DNA of 64,000 bases from Marivivens donghaensis (GTDB lineage: Bacteria; Pseudomonadota; Alphaproteobacteria; Rhodobacterales; Rhodobacteraceae), in assembly GCF_030410045.1 (NCBI RefSeq), contig NZ_JAUFRA010000002.1, forward strand, positions 153,866 to 217,865, read 5' to 3'. This document shows, in pieces, positions 14,913-21,811 of this stretch (position 1 is its first letter; each line of letters opens with the position of its first letter). The translations under genes were made by a program, and so were the position numbers. Below the pieces are notes generated by a model. That model was not told where the DNA came from. It saw only the letters and a list, made by a program, of their open reading frames with translations, and did not search any database.

Positions 14913-14921
14913 TCGGTTCTC

Positions 14922-15203
14922 TTATTCGTCGTTCAGTCGATCGCGCAGCAGCTTGCCTGTCTTAAAGAACGGCACGTGCTTTTCTTCGACGTCGACAGAT
15001 TCGCCGGTGCGCGGGTTACGGCCCGTTCTCGCATCGCGTTTCTTGACAGAGAATGCGCCGAAACCGCGCAGCTCCACCCGATGACCAGCGGCCATCGCTT
15101 CGGTGATGGTGTCAAAGACCGTGTTCACGATCTTCTCTACATCACGCTGGTAGAGGTGAGGATTTTCGTCGGCGATCTTTTGGATCAGTTCTGACCTGAT
15201 CAT
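14922..15203 (-). CDS. ihfB: Integration host factor subunit beta
   Basis: IHF-beta pairs with IHF-alpha and bends DNA sharply at specific sites. The 93-residue HU-fold protein starts MIRSELIQKIADENPHL and contains the beta-arm signature GFGAFSVKKRDARTGRNPRTG, including the intercalating Pro. The arm-distal KHVPFFKTGKLLRDRL helps distinguish IHF from HU. It lies downstream of rpsA with 274 bases between, including the rpsA terminator, so it is likely to have its own promoter. Confidence 0.96.
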   Translation of the reverse strand: MIRSELIQKIADENPHLYQRDVEKIVNTVFDTITEAMAAGHRVELRGFGAFSVKKRDARTGRNPRTGESVDVEEKHVPFFKTGKLLRDRLNDE

Positions 15204-15427
15204 AGGCGTGGACCCCCCGGGTATGAAACAGACGGCAGGTTCACCCTGCTCACTGCACGACTATAGGAAAACAGAACCCATCGGGGAATAGCCGTCATAG
15301 GGTGTAAATCGCGAAAATTGCATCAATTTCGGGCCTTTGGCTGGTGATTGAGGAATTTCGGCAGCGACTTCCAGTTTGGGCACAAACGCTGCATCGCAGC
15401 ACTGACGCAGCGATTCGCCAAAGAAAA

Positions 15428-15453
15428 ACCCCGCTGTCTTACGACAGCGGGGT
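15428..15453 (-). terminator. Terminator after rpsA
   Basis: ACCCCGCTGTC (15428-15438) and GACAGCGGGGT (15443-15453) form an 11-bp perfect stem with a 4-base loop; on the minus strand a TTTTTC run follows. It separates rpsA from ihfB. Confidence 0.9.
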
Positions 15454-15477
15454 ACATTCTTTCACTCAAAAGGGGAC

Positions 15478-17157
15478 TTATTCGTCCGAACCTTTCAGAG
15501 CTGCACCGAGGATATCGCCGAGCGAAGCGCCAGAAGCGGACGAACCGTACTGTTCTACTGCTTCTTTCTCTTCTGCGATTTCACGTGCTTTGATCGACAG
15601 ACCCAGTTTGCGGGTCTTGCTGTCTACGTTGGTCACGCGAACGTCGACTTTATCGCCTACGCCGAAACGCTCAGGACGCTGTTCGGCACGGTCACGCGAC
15701 AGGTCGGAACGACGGATGAACGACTTCATGCCTTCGTACTCAACCTCGATGCCGCCATCTTCGATTGCGGTTACGTTAACGGTGATCACCGAACCACGCT
15801 TTACGCCGCCAATGGCTTCAGCGAACGGGTCGCCTTCCATTGCTTTGATCGAGAGCGAGATGCGCTCTTTCTCAACGTCGACTTCGGTAACGACAGCCTT
15901 AACAACGTCGTTCTTGTGGTAGTTCTGGATCGCGTCTTCGCCACGGTCGTCCCACGACAGGTCGGAGAGGTGAACCATGCCGTCGATGTCGCCAGGCAGG
16001 CCGATGAACAGACCGAATTCGGTGATGTTCTTAACTTCACCTTCAACCTGTGTGCCTTCTGGGTGGGTCTCAGCAAAGACTTCCCATGGGTTGCGCTGGG
16101 TCTGCTTGAGGCCGAGCGAAACGCGACGCTTGGACGAGTCGATTTCGAGAACCATGACTTCGACTTCTTGCGAGGTCGAAACGATTTTGCCCGGGTGGAC
16201 GTTTTTCTTGGTCCAGGACATTTCGGAAACGTGAACCAGACCTTCAACGCCAGCTTCGAGCTCAACAAATGCACCGTAGTCGGTGATGTTGGTTACGCGG
16301 CCAGTGTGTACCGATTCCAGCGGGTAGCGAGTTTCAACTGCATCCCACGGATCGTCCTGAAGCTGTTTCATGCCCAGAGAGATACGGTGGGTGTCTTTGT
16401 TGATCTTGATGACCTGAACGTTGATGGTCTCGCCGATCGACAGGATTTCCGACGGGTGGTTAACACGGCGCCATGCCATGTCGGTGACGTGCAGCAGGCC
16501 GTCAACGCCGCCCAGATCAACGAAGGCACCGTATTCGGTGATGTTCTTGACCACGCCTTCAACAGCCTGACCTTCGGTGAGGTTGCCGATGACTTCAGCA
16601 CGCTGTTCAGCGCGCGACTCTTCGAGGATCGCACGACGCGAAACAACGATGTTGCCACGACGGCGGTCCATTTTCAGGATTTGGAACGGCTGCTTAAGAC
16701 CCATCAGCGGGCCAGCGTCGCGTACGGGACGTACGTCAACCTGCGAACCCGGAAGGAACGCAACAGCGCCGCCCAGATCAACAGTGAAGCCACCTTTGAC
16801 GCGGCCAAAGATTGCGCCTTCGACGCGCTCTTCTGCAGCGTATGCTTTTTCCAGACGATCCCATGCTTCTTCGCGGCGAGCCATTTCGCGGGAAATGACA
16901 GCTTCGCCACGGGCGTTTTCAGCCGCGCGCAGGAACACTTCCACTTCGTCGCCAACAGCGATCGAGGGAGCTTCACCCGGGTTTGCGAATTCTTTGAGGT
17001 CTACGCGGCCTTCCATTTTGTAGCCGACGTCGATGATAGCCTGACCGGCTTCAATCGCGATAACCTTACCTTTGACAACCGAACCTTCAGCCGGGGTGTC
17101 AATTTCGAAGCTTTCTTGTAGGAGGGCTTCGAATTCCTCCATCGATACGTTAGCCAT
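15478..17157 (-). CDS. rpsA: 30S ribosomal protein S1
   Basis: S1 helps mRNA bind the 30S subunit. The 559-residue product has six S1 repeats; the repeat signature (for example VVKNITEYGAFVDLGGVDG, VTNITDYGAFVELEAGVEG, VKNITEFGLFIGLPGDIDG) is clear in repeats 3-5, and the N-terminal repeats carry the ribosome-binding region. The acidic start MANVSMEEFEALLQESFE is family-typical. In many alphaproteobacteria rpsA follows cmk directly; here a nitroreductase/HxlR pair separates the two. Confidence 0.98.
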   Translation of the reverse strand: MANVSMEEFEALLQESFEIDTPAEGSVVKGKVIAIEAGQAIIDVGYKMEGRVDLKEFANPGEAPSIAVGDEVEVFLRAAENARGEAVISREMARREEAWDRLEKAYAAEERVEGAIFGRVKGGFTVDLGGAVAFLPGSQVDVRPVRDAGPLMGLKQPFQILKMDRRRGNIVVSRRAILEESRAEQRAEVIGNLTEGQAVEGVVKNITEYGAFVDLGGVDGLLHVTDMAWRRVNHPSEILSIGETINVQVIKINKDTHRISLGMKQLQDDPWDAVETRYPLESVHTGRVTNITDYGAFVELEAGVEGLVHVSEMSWTKKNVHPGKIVSTSQEVEVMVLEIDSSKRRVSLGLKQTQRNPWEVFAETHPEGTQVEGEVKNITEFGLFIGLPGDIDGMVHLSDLSWDDRGEDAIQNYHKNDVVKAVVTEVDVEKERISLSIKAMEGDPFAEAIGGVKRGSVITVNVTAIEDGGIEVEYEGMKSFIRRSDLSRDRAEQRPERFGVGDKVDVRVTNVDSKTRKLGLSIKAREIAEEKEAVEQYGSSASGASLGDILGAALKGSDE

Positions 17158-17243
17158 CTGGCGTTAATCCTTTTCACGGTTTTTCTGGCCTAGCGGTTGG
17201 ATCCGCCGGTCTTTTGATTGGCGTCGGTAAACGCAAAACAAAG

Positions 17244-17264
17244 AGGGCCGGAATGTCCGACCCT
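17244..17264 (-). terminator. Terminator for the nitroreductase transcript
   Basis: On the minus strand AGGGTCGGA and TCCGGCCCT form a 9-bp stem (one G-T pair) around a CAT loop, followed by CTTTGTTTT. It lies 111 bases past the nitroreductase stop and 87 bases before rpsA. A second stem, CCTTGCCC/GGGCAAGG, lies nearer the stop without a T-run. Confidence 0.8.
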
Positions 17265-17374
17265 GCCTGATCCTGCGTCCACAGGTGTAACCCCTGCTTT
17301 AGACAGGGGCGCGTTTACCGCAGAAACCCCAACAGGGCAAGGACGGAATCCAACCTTGCCCCGTCAGGAGCAGC

Positions 17375-18010
17375 TTACTTCACATCGGTGACGATGCTGT
17401 CGCGCGAACGGCGAACTTTTTTCTGCGGTGCGAGCCAGTCGTTCGGCTCATCGCGGTAGCCGATTGCGAGGGTGACGACGGACTTCAGGCCCTTTTCTTT
17501 GAGGCCGAGAATTTCGTCGAATTGCGCAGGGTCAAAGCCCTCCATCGGTGTCGTATCTACGCCTTCTTCGGCAGCTGCCATCAAGGCAAAACCGAGTGCG
17601 ATGTAGGCCTGACGTGCCGCATGTTCAAAGTTGGTCTGAGCATCGCGAGCCAAATACATGCCTTTGAGGTTGTCATAGTAGCCATTTAGCGCCTCACGGG
17701 TTTCTTCGCCGCGAATTTCTGCGTGAAGGTCAACAACACTGCTGATGTTTTCGTCGGTGTAGTTTTCCCACGCGGCAAATACGAGAACTGCGGTTCCATC
17801 AGTGATCTGCTTTTGACCGTATGCGGCTGCAGACAGCTTTGCGCGCACATCATCGTTGGTCACGAGGATCAGTTGGAACGGCTGCAGGCCAGACGATGTC
17901 GGCGCGCGGCGGGCCGCATCAACAATGCGTTCGATTTTTTCGGCGGGAACAACCTTGGACGCATCCATAGCTTTGGTTGCGTAGCGCCAGTCGAGTTTTT
18001 CGTAGAACAT
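17375..18010 (-). CDS. Nitroreductase family NAD(P)H oxidoreductase
   Basis: A 211-residue FMN enzyme of the NfsB/NfnB type, expected to reduce nitro-aromatics or quinones with NAD(P)H. Visible features are MFYEKLDWRYATKAMD, the FMN-phosphate RRAPTSSGLQPFQLILV segment (about 36-52), and the C-terminal GLKSVVTLAIGYRDEP flavin-contact region. I start at MFYEKL because AAAGG lies upstream; the longer frame adds a poorly conserved leader. Divergent from an HxlR regulator with two palindromes between them, so it is probably induced by electrophiles. Natural substrate unknown. Confidence 0.88.
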   Translation of the reverse strand: MFYEKLDWRYATKAMDASKVVPAEKIERIVDAARRAPTSSGLQPFQLILVTNDDVRAKLSAAAYGQKQITDGTAVLVFAAWENYTDENISSVVDLHAEIRGEETREALNGYYDNLKGMYLARDAQTNFEHAARQAYIALGFALMAAAEEGVDTTPMEGFDPAQFDEILGLKEKGLKSVVTLAIGYRDEPNDWLAPQKKVRRSRDSIVTDVK

Positions 18011-18043
18011 CCGATTACCTTTCGAGGAGGGTGGTATAAATTC

Positions 18044-18108
18044 GATACTCGGTATATATTTGTGACCAATATGGCCTTCAAGAAGGCACATTTCGGATAC
18101 TCAGTATC
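18044..18108. promoter_or_regulatory. Paired HxlR-type palindromic operators
   Basis: GATACTCAGTATC (18096-18108) is a perfect palindrome 12 bases before the HxlR start. GATACTCGGTATA (18044-18056) is a near copy 33 bases before the nitroreductase start. Their centres are 52 bases apart, about five helical turns. TACT...AGTA dyads are the known recognition type of HxlR/YodB-like regulators. Confidence 0.75.
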
Positions 18109-18120
18109 AAAGAGGGAACT

Positions 18121-18489
18121 ATGAAGGACGTCGGCCACTGCCCGCTTCAATGCGAGAAAATCAATAGTGTTTTGTCCCGGATCGGTGACAGATGGAGCAT
18201 CCTCGTCATGATCGCTCTCAAAGGGCGTCAGGTCATGCGTTTCAATGAGTTAAAGCGACACCTGGGTATCACTCAGCGCATGCTTTCCCTGACTTTGCGA
18301 GAGCTAGAGCGTGACGGGCTCGTGAACCGTACGGCCTATGCAACGGTGCCGCCTACAGTCGAATATGAATTGACCGATTTGGGCCGGTCTTTTGCAGAAA
18401 CGATCGGTGTGATGGGCGAATGGGCTGTTGCGCACTTGGCAGAGATTGACCGTGCCCGTGCAGAGTATGATCGGAAAAACGCAGCTTAA
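18121..18489 (+). CDS. HxlR family winged-helix transcriptional regulator
   Basis: A 122-residue DNA-binding protein of the HxlR/MarR-like family. It shows the family core GDRWSILVMIALKGRQVMRF (22-41), FNELKRHLGITQRMLSLTLRELERDGLV and the wing VPPTVEYELTDLG. Cysteines at positions 7 and 11 near the N-terminus (CPLQC) could act as a thiol switch as in YodB/HypR-type members; this is inference. It is divergent from the nitroreductase and overlaps the 3' end of cmk by four bases. Confidence 0.92.
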   Translation: MKDVGHCPLQCEKINSVLSRIGDRWSILVMIALKGRQVMRFNELKRHLGITQRMLSLTLRELERDGLVNRTAYATVPPTVEYELTDLGRSFAETIGVMGEWAVAHLAEIDRARAEYDRKNAA

Positions 18490-19076
18490 CGTGCGGCGTT
18501 GATCGCATTCACGGCGGCGGCAATAGCGTCTTCAATCGACAGATCACTTGTGTCGATCAGAAGGGCATCGTCGGCAGGTTTCAGCGGCGCATCGGCGCGA
18601 TTCATATCGCGGTCATCGCGTTCCCGTACCTCGGCCAATACCTGTGCCTCGTCGCCACCGACCTCCAGCCACCGACGGTGGGCGCGAACTTCGGCGCTCG
18701 CAGTGACAAAGAGTTTTACATCAGCGTCAGGGCAAATGACCGTCCCAATATCGCGACCATCGAGGACCGCACCGCCGTCTTGCGAGGCAAAGCGACGTTG
18801 AAAATCTACCAAAGCGGCGCGGACTTCTGGTATAACTGCGACCTTGGATGCGGCTTGCCCAGCCGCCAACGACCGCAGATCATCGCGGTTCAGGTCATCG
18901 TTATTCAGCGTTTGGGCCGCAGTAATAGGATCAACGCCATCCGCAGCTTTCGCGCCCACGGCTCTGTAGAGCAATCCGGTATCAAGATGTGCAAAGCCGA
19001 ATTTCGCAGCGACGGCTTTGGAAATCGTCCCTTTGCCTGCAGCGGCTGGGCCATCGATGGCTACAGTGAAAGTCAT
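18486..19076 (-). CDS. cmk: (d)CMP kinase
   Basis: Cytidylate kinase phosphorylates CMP and dCMP with ATP. The 196-residue protein has the P-loop GPAAAGKGT (9-17), the HLDTGLLYRAVG segment, LDGRDIGTVICPDAD and the lid RDDRDMNRADAPLKPADDAL. GAGG lies six bases before the ATG. It is third in aroA-smORF-cmk; the small ORF ends 13 bases upstream. Confidence 0.96.
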   Translation of the reverse strand: MTFTVAIDGPAAAGKGTISKAVAAKFGFAHLDTGLLYRAVGAKAADGVDPITAAQTLNNDDLNRDDLRSLAAGQAASKVAVIPEVRAALVDFQRRFASQDGGAVLDGRDIGTVICPDADVKLFVTASAEVRAHRRWLEVGGDEAQVLAEVRERDDRDMNRADAPLKPADDALLIDTSDLSIEDAIAAAVNAINAAR

Positions 19077-19089
19077 GTTCGCCTCTTAC

Positions 19090-19206
19090 TTAAGGGAGCC
19101 GTGCGCCCCCTTGCACCCACATCTCGAACAAGCGGACAGCACCAAATGCGATCAGAATGCCTGTCACAATAATGGTCCGCCAGTTCCGTTGTGGCTTTTC
19201 GCTCAT
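19090..19206 (-). CDS. Small (38 aa) single-pass membrane protein between aroA and cmk
   Basis: The ATG shares one base with the aroA stop (TAATG). The 38-residue product begins MSEKPQRNWRT, then has one hydrophobic segment IIVTGILIAFGAVRLFEMWV and a short tail ending GARLP. The N-terminal positive charges predict N-in topology. It ends 13 bases before cmk, whose ribosome site lies in that gap. The coupled start, single membrane helix and tight spacing make it a likely real gene too short for many callers. No known family recognised. Confidence 0.65.
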   Translation of the reverse strand: MSEKPQRNWRTIIVTGILIAFGAVRLFEMWVQGGARLP

Positions 19207-20558
19207 TACGAATTGGACCGTTCGATCGCTGCGCCCAAGTCCGCCATGAGAGGTTCAAAGATCGGGAAAGAGGTCGCAATCGGCGAGCCGTCATCAACCG
19301 ACATCGGTTTGTTCGTCGCCATGCCCATCACCATGAACGACATCGCGATGCGGTGATCGAGGCGCGATTCAACCGTCACGCCGCCCTCAACGTTGCCAAA
19401 GCCGCGACCTTTGACGATCCACCAATCGTCACCTTCGTCAACTTCGACGCCAGCAGCGCGTAGACCTTTGGCCATCGCATCAATGCGATCGGATTCTTTG
19501 ACGCGCAGTTCTTTTACGCCCTTCATCACGGTGTCGCCTTCCGCGAAGGACGCGACAACGGACAGAACAGGGTATTCGTCGATCATCGAGGCAGCGCGAG
19601 CAGGCGGAACTTCGATCCCTTTGAGGTTCGGTGAGTATTTTGCACGCAGGTCGGCAACGGGTTCGCCGCCTTCTTCGCGCAGGTTCTCGTATTCCAGATC
19701 GGCGCCCATTTCGCGCAGAGTTGTGAACAAACCAGCGCGGGTGTCGTTCAAGCCGATATTCGGGACGAGCACGTCAGAGCCTTCGGTGATGATCGCCGCG
19801 CAGACAGGGAATGCAGCCGACGATGGGTCACGAGGGACGACAATCTTTTGAGCCTTCAGTTCAGGCTGACCAGTCAGCGTGATAACGCGCCCTTCTTCGG
19901 TCGTTTCGACCGTCAGTTCTGCGCCAAAACCAACCAGCATCCGTTCAGTGTGATCGCGAGTGGCTTCTTTTTCGATAACGATAGTCTTGCCCGGGGCATT
20001 CAAACCAGCCAGCAAAACAGCCGATTTCACCTGAGCGGACGGGACAGGCGTCGCGTATGTCACGGGCACGGGGTTTTCTGCGCCAACGATGGTGAGCGGT
20101 AGGCGGCCACCTTTGCGTCCGTAAGATTTCGCACCAAAGAGCGCCAGCGGATCTGTGACGCGCCCCATCGGGCGAGAGTTCAGGGATGCATCGCCAGTAA
20201 ATGTTGCGGTGATCGGAGAGGTCGCCATGCAGCCCATGATCAGGCGCACGCCAGTGCCAGAGTTGCCGCAGTCGATGACGTTTTCAGGTTCTTTGAACCC
20301 GCCTACGCCTACGCCCTCGACGCTCCAGTTGCCCTCGCCATGGTCAACGACGGTCGCGCCAAAGGCACGCATCGCTTTGGCTGTATCAAGCACGTCCTCA
20401 CCAAGCAGCAGGCCCGTAATTTCGGTTTTACCAACCGACAATGCGCCAAGAATGAGTGACCGATGCGAGATTGATTTGTCGCCAGGCACATTCGCCACGC
20501 CCTTGAGCGGTCCGCACTTGCGGGAAATCATTGGAATAGGATTGCCGTGGCCTGACAT
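19206..20558 (-). CDS. aroA: 3-phosphoshikimate 1-carboxyvinyltransferase (EPSP synthase), class II-like
   Basis: AroA joins shikimate-3-phosphate and PEP to EPSP in aromatic synthesis. The 450-residue protein has VPGDKSISHRS (24-34; Lys28 and Ser29 contact substrates), RPMGRVTDPL, SAQVKSAVLLAGL, RDHTERML and DHRIAMSFMVMG. Overall it resembles the class II (CP4-type) branch. The PEP-site loop reads CGNSGTG with Gly101, where CP4 has Ala, so glyphosate tolerance cannot be assumed. AGAGG lies upstream of the ATG. First gene of aroA-smORF-cmk. Confidence 0.96.
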   Translation of the reverse strand: MSGHGNPIPMISRKCGPLKGVANVPGDKSISHRSLILGALSVGKTEITGLLLGEDVLDTAKAMRAFGATVVDHGEGNWSVEGVGVGGFKEPENVIDCGNSGTGVRLIMGCMATSPITATFTGDASLNSRPMGRVTDPLALFGAKSYGRKGGRLPLTIVGAENPVPVTYATPVPSAQVKSAVLLAGLNAPGKTIVIEKEATRDHTERMLVGFGAELTVETTEEGRVITLTGQPELKAQKIVVPRDPSSAAFPVCAAIITEGSDVLVPNIGLNDTRAGLFTTLREMGADLEYENLREEGGEPVADLRAKYSPNLKGIEVPPARAASMIDEYPVLSVVASFAEGDTVMKGVKELRVKESDRIDAMAKGLRAAGVEVDEGDDWWIVKGRGFGNVEGGVTVESRLDHRIAMSFMVMGMATNKPMSVDDGSPIATSFPIFEPLMADLGAAIERSNS

Positions 20559-20640
20559 GTAACACCTCTTTCAGCTTCGACAGCGTCTTAGCGCAGGTGC
20601 GTGTTAGCGTCCATCATGAACAGGGTAATTATCGCGCCGG

Positions 20641-21348
20641 TCAGGATGTGAAAGCAGCGCGAAGTGCAATCTCTACCATATCGCCAAAGCTACGTTCACG
20701 TTGGTCGCTGGGGAGGGCCTCGTGTGTGACCAGATGGTCCGAGATCGTCAGAACAGCCAGCGCACGACGTTTGTAACGCGCAGCCAGAATATAAAGTTCT
20801 GCCGCTTCCATTTCGACTGCCAACGTTCCGTGGCGCATTAATTGTTCCGTCAGATCGGACCGATCTTCGTAAAATGTATCGGACGAAAAAATGCCGCCAA
20901 CGTGATGAGTAATGTCTAATTCTGCTGCTGCTTTTTCGGCGGCAGATAACAGGCCGAAATCAGCGCAGGGCGCGTAATTCAATTCACGGAAAATCGAAGA
21001 GGACGGCGTGCCAATGGTGCTAGCGGTCATCGCCAATACAACGTCGCGCACTTTGACGTGGTCTTGCATGCCACCTGCTGATCCGATCCGAATGAGCGTC
21101 TGTGCATCGTAATCGCGAATTAATTCATTCGCGTAAATCGACAGCGACGGCATCCCCATGCCCGAACCATGGATAGTAACGGGGTTGCCGTTCCACGTCC
21201 CTGTGTATCCGAGCATGCCGCGCACTTCGTTAATGCAGCGAGGGTTCTCGAGGAATGTCTCGGCAGCCCATTTAGCGCGATAGGGATCGCCAGGCATTAA
21301 TACTGTGGGGGCAATATCGCCCTTCTTAGCGCCGATGTGAACAGTCAT
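20641..21348 (-). CDS. deoD: Purine-nucleoside phosphorylase, DeoD type
   Basis: DeoD cleaves purine (deoxy)nucleosides with phosphate to base plus (deoxy)ribose-1-phosphate. The 235-residue hexameric-type enzyme shows MPGDPYRAKW, GMGMPSLSIYANELI, the phosphate loop RIGSAGGMQ and the ribose-site VEMEAAELY and ISDHLVTHE. It starts with MTVHIGAKKGDIAP. It is 54 bases downstream of the H-NS-like gene, separated from it by a terminator hairpin. Confidence 0.95.
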   Translation of the reverse strand: MTVHIGAKKGDIAPTVLMPGDPYRAKWAAETFLENPRCINEVRGMLGYTGTWNGNPVTIHGSGMGMPSLSIYANELIRDYDAQTLIRIGSAGGMQDHVKVRDVVLAMTASTIGTPSSSIFRELNYAPCADFGLLSAAEKAAAELDITHHVGGIFSSDTFYEDRSDLTEQLMRHGTLAVEMEAAELYILAARYKRRALAVLTISDHLVTHEALPSDQRERSFGDMVEIALRAAFTS

Positions 21349-21366
21349 TCTGGGAACCCTAAAAGC

Positions 21367-21398
21367 AAAACGGCGCGGGATTACCGCGCCGCTGTTTT
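21367..21398 (-). terminator. Terminator between the H-NS-like gene and deoD
   Basis: GGCGCGG and CCGCGCC pair around a short loop, flanked by AAAAC and GCTGTTTT, so the stem is strong and a T-run (GTTTTGCTTTT) follows in the leftward direction. Confidence 0.8.
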
Positions 21399-21402
21399 GA
21401 AA

Positions 21403-21714
21403 TTAGATCGCGAAAGATGCGATGTCTTTGCCTGCATCTTCGGCGTCTTTGATCCACTGGGGTTTGCGACCACGGCCGGACCAAGTTTGGGTGTCATCCG
21501 CAGGGTTGCGATATTTCGCAGGGGCTTTGGCCTTTGGCGCTTTTGCTCCGCTTGTCAGTTCGTCCAGCGAAAACCCGAATTCAGCTGCGGCTTTGGCCGC
21601 TGCGTCACGCGCAGCTTTTAATTCGCGCGCACCAACGCGGCTCAGTGCTTTCTCAACATCAGCACGAAGCGTTTCGAGTTCTTTACGGGATAGGGTATCG
21701 AGATTGATGGTCAT
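21403..21714 (-). CDS. H-NS family nucleoid-associated protein
   Basis: A 103-residue protein with an N-terminal helical dimerisation region (1-50, LSRKELETLRADVEKALSRV) and the H-NS C-terminal DNA-binding domain: KYRNPADDTQTWSGRGRKPQW (about 67-87), whose GRGRKP core is the hook that reads AT-rich minor grooves. This is the HvrA/Spb-like form of the Rhodobacterales. I start at MTINLD; the open frame before it is a hydrophobic leader unlike the family. Monocistronic between terminators. Confidence 0.92.
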   Translation of the reverse strand: MTINLDTLSRKELETLRADVEKALSRVGARELKAARDAAAKAAAEFGFSLDELTSGAKAPKAKAPAKYRNPADDTQTWSGRGRKPQWIKDAEDAGKDIASFAI

Positions 21715-21754
21715 TCCGTGAGCCTTTAATGCAAGATTAAAATACGAAACGCAT

Positions 21755-21790
21755 AATACCCCGAATGCGACAATTGGCAATCGGGGTATT
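21755..21790. terminator. Probable terminator after the ethylmalonyl-CoA mutase gene
   Basis: AATACCCCGA (21755-21764) pairs with TCGGGGTATT (21781-21790), a 10-bp perfect stem with a 16-base loop in which GCGACAATTGGC can pair further. It lies 22 bases past the ecm stop and 41 bases before the H-NS ATG. The T-run is short. Confidence 0.6.
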
Positions 21791-21811
21791 TATTAATGAT
21801 TTTGCCTTTAA

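Noticed and set aside
15916..17121. 401-codon open frame antisense to rpsA
   Set aside because: The repeated S1 codons on the minus strand explain the open antisense frame; the product shows only shadow repeats.
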